NCBI RefSeq assembly: GCF_028656935.1
Contig: NZ_JAMDGZ010000001.1
Span: 1-64,000, forward strand
DNA length: 64,000 nucleotides
DNA from: Pseudomonas rubra
GTDB taxonomy: Bacteria; Pseudomonadota; Gammaproteobacteria; Pseudomonadales; Pseudomonadaceae
Direction: 5' to 3'
The notes under the pieces are model-generated. The model did not search any database. It was given only the letters and a program-made list of their open reading frames with translations, and was not told the origin of the DNA. The position numbers and the translations under genes are program-made. Shown piece by piece: positions 17,826 through 27,008 of this stretch (its first letter is position 1; the number at the start of each line of letters is the position of its first letter).

Positions 17826-18352
17826 TGTGCAGTTTCCGCGTTGACCGTCCATTGCGCACCAATGGCCTTGATGCCGGCCTCGGCACAAAGGCTATCGAAG
17901 TCCTGGCCCAGGGCATTTTGCCCCGGCGCACCGGCCACGCCAACTGCGCCGATCACCTGATTGTCGAGCACCACCGGCACACCGCCACTCAAGGTGGTCA
18001 GGCCGATGGTGTGGAAGGCCAGGCTCAGGCTCTGCTCGTGGTCGTTGGCACTGGCGATGGCGGCCGTTGGCGCGCGTCGCGAGGCGGCGGTGCGCGCCTT
18101 GCGTTCGCTGGTCTGGCGGGAGTGGCCAAAGGCGTCGTCGGACACCAGCAACACCAGCGGCTGGGCCTGGCGATCGACCACACTGACTGCCACGGCAAAG
18201 CCTTGGCGCGCACAGGCCTGGCGGGCGCTGATAGCCAGTTGCAGGGCGGCCTCGAACCCCAGGGTCGCTGGCGAGTGACTTAACGGACGGGCCTGGCAGG
18301 CGCTGATCAGCGCCACCATGGCGAAACACAGGACAGTGCTGGAGCGCTTCAT
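17822..18352 (-). CDS. HbpS/GlcG-family (heme-binding-like) lipoprotein
   Basis: A 176-aa predicted lipoprotein with signal peptide MKRSSTVLCFAMVALISAC and the HbpS/GlcG fold: an N-terminal ALQLAISARQAC helix, VAVSVVDRQAQPL and the C-terminal GGVPVVLDNQVIGAVGVAG signature. Streptomyces HbpS is an extracellular heme and redox sensor that controls the SenS-SenR two-component system. Here the gene is translationally coupled to such a system, suggesting an analogous accessory sensor. Heme binding itself is not demonstrated by the sequence. An alternative ATG lies at 18361. Confidence 0.85.
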   Translation of the reverse strand: MKRSSTVLCFAMVALISACQARPLSHSPATLGFEAALQLAISARQACARQGFAVAVSVVDRQAQPLVLLVSDDAFGHSRQTSERKARTAASRRAPTAAIASANDHEQSLSLAFHTIGLTTLSGGVPVVLDNQVIGAVGVAGAPGQNALGQDFDSLCAEAGIKAIGAQWTVNAETAQ

Positions 18353-18569
18353 TGCAATCATCTCGGGAAGGGGGAGTGCGCAACCTAGCGAACCGGGCGT
18401 GACCCAGATGTGATCTGCGGTGACATGACGTTCACCTGTGCCTCCCTAGCATGGTAGGGCAGTGCCTGTGGCGCGGCCTTGGGCTCAACCGCCGGCACTG
18501 CTTCACACGTCGCGACGCTCAGTCTGACCGTGTTCGGGATTGTCATTCACCGTCATTGGACCTATCACC

Positions 18570-19550
18570 ATGCTGACCTTGCCCCAGCCACCTTCTGGCG
18601 CTGAACCGCGCCTGAGCATCATTGTTCCCTGTTATCAGGAAGAGCAGGTTTTGCAGGCGTTTCATCAACGCATTGGCGAGCTGATCGAGCGCCTGCCGGT
18701 GCCTTGCGAGCTGCTCTACATCAACGATGGCAGCAGCGACGACACGCCGGCCTTGTTGCGCCAGTTCCAGCAACAGCCGGGGGTGCGCTGCTTGCACTTG
18801 AGCCGCAACTTCGGCAAGGAGGCCGCCCTGCGCGCGGGCCTTGATCATGCCAGCGGCCAGGCCGTGGTGTTTATCGACGCCGACCTGCAGGATCCGCCGG
18901 AGCTGATCGGGCTGATGGTCGAGCACTGGTTGCAGGGTTATGACGTGGTCAACATGCAGCGCTCACGTCGCGATGGCGATTCATGGCTAAAGAAGTTCAC
19001 GGCGCGACTGTACTACCGGATCATGCGTCATTTGGTTGGGCGTGGTCAGCTACCCGCCCAAGTCAGCGATTTTCGTCTGATCGGCCCGGCGCCCCTGGCG
19101 GCCTTGCGGGCGATGGATGAACGGGTCGGGCTGTTCAAGGGCCTGGTTGGCTGGGTCGGCTTTCGTACTATCGAACTGCCGTATGAGCGAGTAGCCCGAG
19201 CCGCCGGCACTAGTAAATGGGATTACCCGGCCCTGCTCAACCTGGCCCTGGAGGGTGCGCTGGCGTTTTCGCGCAAGCCACTGCGCTGGTACAGCGTTGC
19301 CAGCCTGGTGATTGTACTGGTGTGCCTGGGCTGGATGCTGGCCGCGCTGATTGCTGGGAGTTTCTCCCCGGTGCATCTGCTGCTGGGGGTTGGCGGGTTT
19401 CTCTGTCTTGGTGTGGCCATGCTCGGCGAGTACCTCGGCGCGACCCTGTTCGAGGTCAAGCGCCGTCCGCATTACCTGCTGCAGGGCGACTCACGGGTGC
19501 CAGGCGAACCGGTTGTGCGGCGCCCATTCGCGCGCCGGAGGCAGGCATGA
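18570..19550 (+). CDS. GT2-family glycosyltransferase (GtrB/ArnC/DPM1-like)
   Basis: A 326-aa polyprenyl-phosphate sugar transferase. The GT-A domain (about 15-240) has LSIIVPCYQEEQV, INDGSSDDT and the metal-binding FIDADLQDPPE. Two C-terminal TM helices follow (about 240-300). It would load a sugar on undecaprenyl phosphate at the cytoplasmic face for use by the ArnT-like enzyme encoded next (ATGA overlap at 19547). The ATG at 18570 is used because the family N-terminus starts at LSIIVP just after it. Confidence 0.9.
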   Translation: MLTLPQPPSGAEPRLSIIVPCYQEEQVLQAFHQRIGELIERLPVPCELLYINDGSSDDTPALLRQFQQQPGVRCLHLSRNFGKEAALRAGLDHASGQAVVFIDADLQDPPELIGLMVEHWLQGYDVVNMQRSRRDGDSWLKKFTARLYYRIMRHLVGRGQLPAQVSDFRLIGPAPLAALRAMDERVGLFKGLVGWVGFRTIELPYERVARAAGTSKWDYPALLNLALEGALAFSRKPLRWYSVASLVIVLVCLGWMLAALIAGSFSPVHLLLGVGGFLCLGVAMLGEYLGATLFEVKRRPHYLLQGDSRVPGEPVVRRPFARRRQA

Positions 19551-20983
19551 GCGAGTCGCTACGCAACGCAGTGCTGTGGGCGGTGCTGGGCTTGATACTG
19601 GCGTTGCGCCTGGCCGGCCTGGGCTTGTATCCGTTGATGGATACGTCTGAGGCGCGCTATGGCGAAATGGCGCGCAAGATGCTTGAACTCGACGACTGGA
19701 TCACGCCGATGTTCGACTACGGCGTGCCATTCTGGGGCAAGCCGCCGTTATCGTTCTGGACCCAGGCGGCGAGCATGCACTGGTTGGGAATCAATGAGTT
19801 TGCCCTGCGTCTGCCGGCCTGGCTTATGCATTTGCTCAGTTGCCTGCTGATCATCCACCTGGGCCATCGCGAGCGTAGCCTGGCGGTAGGGCTGCTGGCG
19901 GCGATCATCTATTCCAGTTGCACCCTCGGGCTGATCGCCAGCGGCGTGGTCCTGACTGACCCTGCGCTGAGTCTGGGGCTGCTGCTGGCCTATCAAGGCT
20001 TCTGGTATGGCATGGCCCATGGTGAGGGTAATGCCGTGCGGCTTGGCTTTGTCGGGCTGGGGTTGGGCTTGTTGGCCAAAGGGCCACTGGTGCTGGTGTT
20101 GTTCGCTGTGCCGGCGCTGACTTGGGTTGCCTACCAGCAGCAGTGGCGGCAACTGTGGCGGCTGCCGTGGCTCAGCGGGCTGTCATTGATGCTGTTGCTG
20201 GCCATGCCCTGGTATGTGCTGGCCGAGCTGAAAAGCCCGGGCTTTCTCGATTATTTTCTGCTGGGCGAGCATTGGAAGCGCTATGTCATCAGCGAGTGGA
20301 GCGGCGACCTCTACGGCAATGCTCACGCCAAACCCTTGGGGACCATCTGGTTGTATCTGCTGGGGGCGTTGTTTCCCTGGAGCCTGCTGTTGCCACTGCT
20401 GTACTGGTCTGGCAACACCCACAAGGGCAGAGCGCTGCAGGGTTTTCTCTGGTGCTGGGCATTGGCCGCGCCAGTGTTCTTCAGTTTGGCCGGCAATATT
20501 CTCTGGACCTATGTATTGCCAGCACTGCCAGCCTGGGCGTTGCTGTTGGCTAACGCTCTGACGCGCTGGCGCTGGTGGCGCCCCGTGGGGGTTGGCGGCT
20601 TTGCCCTGATTTTGCCGCTGTTTGCTCTGTTGCTGGTGCTTGAGGGCAGCCTGGAGCAGCGCCCGCAAAACCAGCGTGACCTGGTGCTGACCTGGCAGCG
20701 AGCCAGCGTCGAGCAGCCGGGCCCGCTGATCTATCTGGGGCGACGCTCCTATTCGGCCGAGTTCTACAGTGCTGGCAAGGCCCGCCGGATCGATGCGTTG
20801 AGCCAATTGCCGACTGGCAAAGTGTTCTACCTGGCCCGGCGCCTGCGTGACCTGGATTCGCCTCTGCCCGCGCCTCTGAACTGCACGTCCCTGGCCCAGG
20901 CCAATGCCAGCCTGCTGCTGCGTTGCCAGCCTTTGCCTGTACCGCTGCTCTCTAAAACTGTTAGTGGAAACCCATCTTCATGA
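19547..20983 (+). CDS. ArnT-like (GT39/GT83) integral membrane glycosyltransferase
   Basis: A 478-aa protein with about eleven TM segments, resembling ArnT/PMT enzymes. The first periplasmic loop carries the acidic motif family (MDTSEARYGEMARKMLE) and YGVPFWGKPPLSFW, and the chain includes GLLAKGPLVLV and the loop HWKRYVISEWSGD. Such enzymes move a sugar from undecaprenyl phosphate to lipid A or another acceptor on the periplasmic side. No arn synthesis genes are nearby, so this is a generic lipid-linked sugar transferase rather than arnT itself. It is coupled on both sides by ATGA overlaps. Confidence 0.88.
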   Translation: MSESLRNAVLWAVLGLILALRLAGLGLYPLMDTSEARYGEMARKMLELDDWITPMFDYGVPFWGKPPLSFWTQAASMHWLGINEFALRLPAWLMHLLSCLLIIHLGHRERSLAVGLLAAIIYSSCTLGLIASGVVLTDPALSLGLLLAYQGFWYGMAHGEGNAVRLGFVGLGLGLLAKGPLVLVLFAVPALTWVAYQQQWRQLWRLPWLSGLSLMLLLAMPWYVLAELKSPGFLDYFLLGEHWKRYVISEWSGDLYGNAHAKPLGTIWLYLLGALFPWSLLLPLLYWSGNTHKGRALQGFLWCWALAAPVFFSLAGNILWTYVLPALPAWALLLANALTRWRWWRPVGVGGFALILPLFALLLVLEGSLEQRPQNQRDLVLTWQRASVEQPGPLIYLGRRSYSAEFYSAGKARRIDALSQLPTGKVFYLARRLRDLDSPLPAPLNCTSLAQANASLLLRCQPLPVPLLSKTVSGNPSS

Positions 20984-21915
20984 GTCGTATCAAGTCTGCA
21001 TTTTCACGCCAATGGCCTGCCGTGCGACGTTCTCCCTTGGTTTGGAGTGTCTGCCTGTTTGCATTGTTGATAGCCGTGCTGTCGCTGTTTGAAATCGACG
21101 ATGCCGTGGGGCAGCTCTGGCAGGAGCGCATTACCCCAGCTCAGGTTCGCCAGCGCAGTATCTGGTTGCCCGATTATCGATTTACCGGGCGTTTGCAATT
21201 GCCAGGGGTCCAAGCCAATGCCTCGGATATTGTCTATGTCGCCGAGAGGCGCAGCTACTTTGTTGTGGTAAACAGCCCGGCACAACTCTACGAATACACC
21301 GAAGACTTTGCGCTCAAAGCGCGTCATGAGTTGCACGGATTCGAAGATCCCGAGGCGCTGGCGTATGACGGCAACGGCAACCTGCTGATTGGCGAGGAGC
21401 GTCGACAAAGCGTGGTGACGCTGCCATTGAGCCGTTTGCAAGGCCCGATTGAACGCAGCGAGCTGGGTACATTGACCATCGCTGAACGGGCAGACAACAA
21501 CCGTGGCCTGGAAGGGATGGCGTTCGACCCGGGCAGCCAGGTGCTGTTCGCTTCTCGTGAACAGCGGCCGCTGCGTCTGTTCGAGGTGGCGGGCGCTGTG
21601 CAGCCCGGGGCTGCAGTCAGCTACCAGGCGGCGGTCTCGGTGTTGGGTGTGCAACGCCTGCGCATGGACGATGTATCAGCCATGCACTATGACCTGCAGA
21701 GTCGGCATCTGCTGGTGCTAAGTGACCAATCACGCTTGCTGGCGGAACTAGATAGTGGCTATGCGCCGGTCAGCTTCATGGACCTGGAAGGTGGCTTCAA
21801 TGGCCTGGACCACAGTATGCCGCAGGCGGAAGGGGTGACACTGGGGCCACAGCGGCAGTTACTGATCGTCAGCGAGCCGAATCTGCTCTATCGCTACCAG
21901 CGTGTGACCGACTAG
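20980..21915 (+). CDS. SdiA-regulated (YjiK-like) membrane-anchored beta-propeller protein
   Basis: A 311-aa protein with one N-terminal TM anchor (about 22-40) and a periplasmic domain of the SdiA-regulated family, shown by DIVYVAERRSYFVVVNSPAQ, FEDPEALAYDGNG and RGLEGMAFDPGSQVLF. Function of this family is not known; the fold is a six-bladed propeller like PQQ or phytase-type proteins. It is the last gene of the glycosyltransferase operon and may act on, or scaffold, the modified envelope component. Confidence 0.85.
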   Translation: MSRIKSAFSRQWPAVRRSPLVWSVCLFALLIAVLSLFEIDDAVGQLWQERITPAQVRQRSIWLPDYRFTGRLQLPGVQANASDIVYVAERRSYFVVVNSPAQLYEYTEDFALKARHELHGFEDPEALAYDGNGNLLIGEERRQSVVTLPLSRLQGPIERSELGTLTIAERADNNRGLEGMAFDPGSQVLFASREQRPLRLFEVAGAVQPGAAVSYQAAVSVLGVQRLRMDDVSAMHYDLQSRHLLVLSDQSRLLAELDSGYAPVSFMDLEGGFNGLDHSMPQAEGVTLGPQRQLLIVSEPNLLYRYQRVTD

Positions 21916-21961
21916 CCGGGCACGGCGGAGTTTGACGTTGAAAGTTCAGTAAGTTTTGAAA

Positions 21962-21980
21962 GATACTGTTTCTCATTAAC
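21962..21980 (+). promoter_or_regulatory. Fur box upstream of the sigma factor gene
   Basis: GATACTGTTTCTCATTAAC matches the 19-bp Fur consensus GATAATGATAATCATTATC at 14 positions. It ends 36 bases before the sigma factor ATG. Confidence 0.7.
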
Positions 21981-22016
21981 GTCCGATAACGCCTCTTACT
22001 GGTCTCCCTCCTTTCC

Positions 22017-22535
22017 ATGTTGACCTCTCCCGTGTCCGGGCTGCTGGCAAGCTTCCAGGAACATTACGATGACCTGCTGCAGTTCCTGACCCGACGCATG
22101 AGCGATCGTCAGCGCGCCGCCGACGTCGCCCAGGAGACTTACCTGAAGCTGGTGAAGATCGAGCAGCAGGATTTGCCGGTCGTGCATGCGCGCAGTTTCA
22201 TCTTTCGCGTGGCCGGTAACCTGGCCATCGACACGTTGCGTCGCGAGCAACGCATGAGCAGCCATCTCGATGACAGTGAAGCGGCGCGCCAGGTAGCGTG
22301 CCCGGCGCCAGCGCCGGAAGCGGCGTTGCTGGCCAGCGAGCGCCTGGAACTGCTTGATGAAGCCTTGTTGCAACTGTCGGCCAATGCCCGCCAGGCACTG
22401 TTGCTTAACCGTGTCGAAGGCCTGACCCAGGCGCAGATCGCACAACGGCTGGGCGTTTCCGAGAGCATGGTGGCAAAATACATCGGCCAGGCCCTGCGCC
22501 ATTGCCGCGACTGGCTCAAACACAACCATGACTGA
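22017..22535 (+). CDS. FecI-type ECF RNA polymerase sigma factor (iron starvation)
   Basis: A 172-aa ECF sigma factor. Region 2 (about 12-80) has RRMSDRQRAADVAQETYLKL and ARSFIFRVAGNLAIDTLRRE; region 4 (about 115-170) has LLNRVEGLTQAQIAQRLGVS. It is expected to transcribe the downstream receptor gene when released by the FecR partner. A Fur box in its promoter fits induction by low iron. Its end overlaps fecR by 8 bases. Confidence 0.95.
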   Translation: MLTSPVSGLLASFQEHYDDLLQFLTRRMSDRQRAADVAQETYLKLVKIEQQDLPVVHARSFIFRVAGNLAIDTLRREQRMSSHLDDSEAARQVACPAPAPEAALLASERLELLDEALLQLSANARQALLLNRVEGLTQAQIAQRLGVSESMVAKYIGQALRHCRDWLKHNHD

Positions 22536-23406
22536 CGTCCACGCCATGCCCACGCCGCAACCGATCAGCGATGTGTCCGATGATGCCCTCGACTGGCAGG
22601 TGTTGCTGCATTCGGGCAACGCCAGCACCAGCGACAAAGCGCGTTACCAGCGTTGGCGCGCGCTGAGCCCGGCCCATGCCCAGGCCGCCAGCGAGGCCGA
22701 GGCGCTGTGGGCAGACCTGGGGCAGACCCGCACTGCGGCTGAAGTGCTCGCACCGGCGCCACGTCGACGGCGCTGGGGCGTGGCACTGGCTGCTTCGCTG
22801 GTGTTGGCCGTGGTCGGATATGGCGGTCTGCAGCAGGCGCCGGCCTTGCTTGCCGACTACCACACGGGTGTCGGTCAGCAGCAGCGTATTACCCTGGCCG
22901 ATGGCTCACAGGTCACCCTCAACAGTGGCAGCGCCCTGTCGGTGGATTTCAGCAGCGGCGAGCGTCGGGTCTTGCTCAAGACCGGCGAGGCCTTGTTTGA
23001 ACCGGCGGCCGACCCGCGGCCGTTTGTGGTCGACGCTGGTGCCGAGCCGGTGCAGGGCAGTGCGGCGGTATTCAGTGTGCGCCGCGACGGTGCGGGCAAT
23101 CATGTGGTGGTTGCCCAAGGCCAGGCGCGGGTGGGTGAGCACGTCATGGAGACCTCGCCTGATGCCCGGGCACAAACCGCTTGGCAACGCGGCAAGCTGA
23201 TCTTCAACGCCAAGCCGCTGCGTGAAGTGCTGGCCGAGCTTGAGCGCTATCAGCATGGGCGCATCGTGCTGTCGGACCAGCAACTGGCGGCGCTGCAGGT
23301 CAGCGGGGTGTTTGACCTGAATGATCCGCAAGGGTTGTTGCGCACCCTGGAGCAGCGTTATGCGTTGAAGGTGACCTATTTGCCCTGGTTGGCTGTGGTG
23401 TACTGA
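22528..23406 (+). CDS. FecR-family anti-sigma factor / signal transducer
   Basis: A 292-aa inner-membrane protein. The cytoplasmic N-terminus (1-80) binds the sigma factor and holds DDALDWQVLLHSGNAS and YQRWRALSPAHAQA. One TM lies near residues 88-105, and the periplasmic FecR domain follows with GQQQRITLADGSQVTLNSGS and the C-terminal STN-like REVLAELERYQHGRIVL. It relays receptor occupancy to the sigma factor. Together with the genes on each side it completes a cell-surface signalling system. Confidence 0.94.
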   Translation: MTDVHAMPTPQPISDVSDDALDWQVLLHSGNASTSDKARYQRWRALSPAHAQAASEAEALWADLGQTRTAAEVLAPAPRRRRWGVALAASLVLAVVGYGGLQQAPALLADYHTGVGQQQRITLADGSQVTLNSGSALSVDFSSGERRVLLKTGEALFEPAADPRPFVVDAGAEPVQGSAAVFSVRRDGAGNHVVVAQGQARVGEHVMETSPDARAQTAWQRGKLIFNAKPLREVLAELERYQHGRIVLSDQQLAALQVSGVFDLNDPQGLLRTLEQRYALKVTYLPWLAVVY

Positions 23407-23414
23407 GGGGCCTC

Positions 23415-23469
23415 TTCGCGGGGCAAGCCCGCTACTACAGAACCAGTGGGCGCGGGCTTGCCCCGCGAT
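23415..23469. repeat. REP palindrome pair (inverted)
   Basis: Two REP-like arms (TTCGCGGGGCAAGCCCGCTA and CGCGGGCTTGCCCCGCGAT) face each other between fecR and the receptor gene. The arms are slightly diverged. Confidence 0.85.
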
Positions 23470-23496
23470 ACTGCAAAAATATTTTTATTTTCCCAC

Positions 23497-23524
23497 TGCA
23501 AGTTCTTCTGCGCCCAATCGTCGT
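23497..23524 (+). promoter_or_regulatory. Possible ECF-sigma promoter of the receptor gene
   Basis: TGCAAG, a 16-base spacer and CGTCGT resemble the loose pattern of FecI-type promoters in Pseudomonas, about 56 bases before the receptor start. The consensus is weak. Confidence 0.33.
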
Positions 23525-23538
23525 AGTGAGACTGATCA

Positions 23539-23557
23539 GCAATTCATTCTCATTTAC
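23539..23557 (+). promoter_or_regulatory. Possible Fur box before the receptor gene
   Basis: GCAATTCATTCTCATTTAC matches the Fur consensus at about 11 of 19 positions and contains the common core ATTCTCATTT. It lies 24 bases before the start codon. Confidence 0.35.
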
Positions 23558-23580
23558 AACCATTTGCCTGGAAGAAAACA

Positions 23581-26016
23581 GTGAAGGGTCCGCTCAAGCC
23601 AATCGCCCGTTCCACCGGTTATTTCAAACACGCCCTGCTGGCTTCGACCGCCGTGGCCGCATTGCTCGGCACCCTGCAGGTACACGCCGTCGATGCGGTG
23701 ACAGCCGCCACTACCCAGCAGGAACGAGAAGTATCCCTGGACCTGCCCGCGCAGCACCTTGACCAGGCCCTGACCGCTTTCGCCGACCAGGCCGGCTTGC
23801 ACCTGCTGTTCACCAGCCAGGATGTGGCCGGCCGGCAAAGCCCGGCACTCAACGGCCGCTATAGCATTGCTCAGGCTTTGCAAAGCTTGCTGGCCTGCAG
23901 CGGCATGAGCTGGCAGTTCAGCGAGCAGAACACCGTGATTTTGCGCAAGAGCGCAGCTGTGCAAAGCGTCAACCTCAAGCCCATCGAAGTCAGCGTGGCT
24001 TCGCGCACCAGCACCTCGATCAGCGAAATTCCCGGTACCGTCTGGGTGGTCGACCAGCAGCAGTTGCGTGAGCAGATCGATAGCGGCGTCAGCCTCAAGG
24101 AGGCCATCGGCAAGCTGGTGCCGGGCCTGGACCTTGCGCCGGAGGGGCGCACCAACTATGGCCAGAACATGCGCGGACGCAACGTGCTGGTGATGATCGA
24201 CGGTGTCAGCCAGAACAGCTCGCGTGGCTTGTCGCGTCAGTTCGACAGCATTTCGCCGTTCAACGTCGAGCGCGTCGAGGTGCTCTCCGGTGCCAGCGCC
24301 CTCTACGGCGGCGGCGCCACAGGCGGGATCATCAACATCGTCACCAAGAAGGGCGAGGCAGGCCCGGTGCGCTTTGAAACCCAACTGGGCGCCAGCAGCG
24401 GCTTCAACAACAGCGACGACCTCGCGACCCGCGTCGCTCAGTCGATCAGTGGCGGCAACGAGCGGATCAACGCGCGCCTGGGTGTGTCCGCCGAGCAGAA
24501 CGAAGCCTTCTACGACGGCGCCGGCGAGCAGATCTTCATCGACAACACCCAGACCGACCTGCAGTACAACCGTACCCTCGACCTGCTTGGCAGCTTGGGC
24601 CTGAAGTTCAATGACGAGCAGAGCCTCGACCTGCTGGCCCAGTACTACGATTCGGGAAACCACGGCAGCACCGGCATCTACTTCCCCAACCTGAACTACA
24701 ACGGCCCCTCGGACCTGGAAGATGCCGAGCTGCGCGGCGGTTATTCCACCGACCTTGAGCCGCGCACCAAGCGCCTGCTGCTCAATGCCAACTACCACCA
24801 CAGCGATGTGCTCGGCCAAGACTTCTACTTGCAGGCCTCGTACCGCAAGGAAGACGATAACTTCTATCCGTTCCCGTACTACAACACCGGCAAGCCTGCG
24901 GGCTCCAAGGGCGTGTACTTTGCCGCGTCGCAGCAGAACTTCGAGGTCAGCAGCCTCAAGGCGCTGTTTGCCAAGCAGTGGGACAGCCTCAAACTGACGT
25001 ACGGCGTGGACCTGGACCGCGAGCGTTTCAATGCCGAGCAGACCACCTTCAACGCCCGGACCTCATCCGCAAGTGGTGGCCTGGATTTGGATGAAGCCAG
25101 CAAGGCGGCGCGCTACCCCAGCTACCGGGTCGATGGCCTTTCGGCCTATGCTCAGCTGGACTGGAAGGCGACCGATAACCTGACGGTTTCCGGTGGCGCG
25201 CGGCGCCAGCAGATGGACGTCGATGTCGGCGACTTCAAGAACGTGCCCGGCGGCAACAACGATTACCAGGTCAACCTGTTCAACCTCGGCGCGATCTATG
25301 ACTTCAAGAACGGTCACCAGCTATGGAGCAACTACGGCGAAGGCTTCGATCTGCCGGACCCGGCCAAGTACTACGGCAAGCCGGGCCTGAGCGTTGAAGA
25401 CAACCCGCTGGCGGGGATCAAGAGCCGCCAGGTGGAACTGGGCTGGCGCTACGCCGACCTGGATTGGGACGCCCAGGCGGCGGTGTACTACATCTGGTCG
25501 GACAAGATCATCACCACCGACATGGCCACCCTGACCATCAACGTCGAAGAACAGAAAAGCCGCGACTTCGGCTTTGAAGGTGCGCTGACCCGCCACTTCG
25601 AAAGTGGCTGGGAAGCGGGCAGCACGCTGCACCTGGTGCGCTCGGAGGAAGAAGACAAGAACGGCGACTGGATCAAGCGCGATGCCCGTTATGCTTCGCT
25701 GTCCAAGTCCACCGCTTTCGTGGGCTGGAAGGGCGATGGCCGCAGTGCACGGCTGCAGGCCAACCATGCCTTCACCCTCAAGGACGATGCCGATCACACC
25801 ATCAGCGGCTACACCACCTTCGACCTGCTGGGCAGCCAGGACACAGGTTTGGGTACCTTCAGCGCCGGTGTCCAGAACCTGCTCGACAAGCAGTACAGCA
25901 CCGTCTGGGGCCAACGCGCGACGCTGTTCTACTCGCCCACCTATGGCCCGGCTTACTTGTACGACTACCAGGGGCGGGGCCGCACCTACACTCTGACCTG
26001 GTCGCTGGCCTACTGA
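23581..26016 (+). CDS. TonB-dependent siderophore receptor with STN signalling domain, IutA (aerobactin) type
   Basis: An 811-aa outer-membrane receptor with a GTG start (GGAAG seven bases upstream). Signal peptide 1-36; STN domain about 50-125 (SLDLPAQHLDQALTAFADQ, YSIAQALQSLL); plug about 140-270 with NYGQNMRGRNVLVMIDGV and LSGASALYGGGATGGIINIV, which is close to the IutA/aerobactin receptor class; 22-strand barrel ending in an aromatic residue (SLAY). It should import a citrate-hydroxamate ferric siderophore and signal through FecR. No siderophore synthesis genes are nearby, so it probably uses foreign siderophores. Confidence 0.92.
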   Translation: MKGPLKPIARSTGYFKHALLASTAVAALLGTLQVHAVDAVTAATTQQEREVSLDLPAQHLDQALTAFADQAGLHLLFTSQDVAGRQSPALNGRYSIAQALQSLLACSGMSWQFSEQNTVILRKSAAVQSVNLKPIEVSVASRTSTSISEIPGTVWVVDQQQLREQIDSGVSLKEAIGKLVPGLDLAPEGRTNYGQNMRGRNVLVMIDGVSQNSSRGLSRQFDSISPFNVERVEVLSGASALYGGGATGGIINIVTKKGEAGPVRFETQLGASSGFNNSDDLATRVAQSISGGNERINARLGVSAEQNEAFYDGAGEQIFIDNTQTDLQYNRTLDLLGSLGLKFNDEQSLDLLAQYYDSGNHGSTGIYFPNLNYNGPSDLEDAELRGGYSTDLEPRTKRLLLNANYHHSDVLGQDFYLQASYRKEDDNFYPFPYYNTGKPAGSKGVYFAASQQNFEVSSLKALFAKQWDSLKLTYGVDLDRERFNAEQTTFNARTSSASGGLDLDEASKAARYPSYRVDGLSAYAQLDWKATDNLTVSGGARRQQMDVDVGDFKNVPGGNNDYQVNLFNLGAIYDFKNGHQLWSNYGEGFDLPDPAKYYGKPGLSVEDNPLAGIKSRQVELGWRYADLDWDAQAAVYYIWSDKIITTDMATLTINVEEQKSRDFGFEGALTRHFESGWEAGSTLHLVRSEEEDKNGDWIKRDARYASLSKSTAFVGWKGDGRSARLQANHAFTLKDDADHTISGYTTFDLLGSQDTGLGTFSAGVQNLLDKQYSTVWGQRATLFYSPTYGPAYLYDYQGRGRTYTLTWSLAY

Positions 26017-26017
26017 G

Positions 26018-26908
26018 TCAGGCGAAGGCTGCCAGCAGGTCGCTTGCAAAGGCCTGCTGGGCGTCGCTGGGCACCTGGGCGCGGTGGCGCGCCAGGACAA
26101 ACGGCACGGCAAAATCCAGCGCCGGGTCCAGGCCCTGCAACAGGCCGCGCTCGACCCACGGCTCGGCGTAGTGGCAGGGCAGGTAGCCGATGTGCTGGCC
26201 GGAGAGGATAAAGGCCAGGGCGCCTTCAACCTGCTCGGAACGGGCGGCGCCACTGGTGCCGTCAAAGGGCTCCTGGCGGCTCTGGAAGCGGTAGGGGTGT
26301 TCGACCTGATCGGCCTGCTGCAAGGCGTTCAGGCTCACTTCAGGCAGGCCGGCTAGCGGATGGTGGCTGGCGCAGTACAGGCGCTGGTTCTCTTCGAACA
26401 ACGGCGTGTAATCGAACGCGGCCTGCTTGCCGGAAAAATAGCCGATGGCCAGGTCCAGGCGCTGCTGCAACAGCTGGCGCTCAAGGTCTGCCGGCATGGC
26501 GCTGACCAGCTCCAGGCGCACGGATTCGTCGCGCTGGCGAAAGCGCTCGATGGCCTTTGCCAGCCGCAGAGTCACGGTGCTCTCCTGGGCCTCGGAAATA
26601 CCAATGCGTACCTCGCCAAGCAAACGCCCGGCCACGCCATTGGCCTGATGGCGGAACGCCTCGATCTGCACCAGCAGTTCACGGGTGGCCTTGAGCAGCG
26701 CTTCGCCTTTGGCGGTCAGGCGAAAGCCGCCCTTGCCGCGACTGCACAAGCGATAGCCCAGACGAGTTTCCAGGCGCGCCATCTGCTGGCTGATGCTCGG
26801 CTGGCTCAGCCCCAGCACACCTTGTGCGGCGCTGAAGCCACCGGCCTCGACTACAGTGACGAACAGCCGCAGCAGGTGCAGGTCGAGGTCGTGCAGTTGT
26901 CCCAACAT
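26018..26908 (-). CDS. LysR-family regulator, divergent from polyamine genes
   Basis: A 296-aa regulator. The N-terminal helix-turn-helix has LRLFVTVVEAGGFSAAQGVL and LSQPSISQQMARLETRLGYRL; the effector domain follows (about 90-295). The start is set at ATG 26908, with GGGAG nine bases upstream; a TTG one codon earlier is less likely. It is divergent from the binding protein/agmatinase pair across about 100 bases, so it probably controls them and may respond to a polyamine or guanidino compound. That ligand is inferred from context. Confidence 0.9.
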   Translation of the reverse strand: MLGQLHDLDLHLLRLFVTVVEAGGFSAAQGVLGLSQPSISQQMARLETRLGYRLCSRGKGGFRLTAKGEALLKATRELLVQIEAFRHQANGVAGRLLGEVRIGISEAQESTVTLRLAKAIERFRQRDESVRLELVSAMPADLERQLLQQRLDLAIGYFSGKQAAFDYTPLFEENQRLYCASHHPLAGLPEVSLNALQQADQVEHPYRFQSRQEPFDGTSGAARSEQVEGALAFILSGQHIGYLPCHYAEPWVERGLLQGLDPALDFAVPFVLARHRAQVPSDAQQAFASDLLAAFA

Positions 26909-27008
26909 CAAACATTGCTCCCGATGAATGTCAGGTTAATTGACTTGCCATTTTAGTAATGTAACCCGGCAGGCATGCTGGCGGCATCCACTGACAAAGG
27001 TGCCCGAC

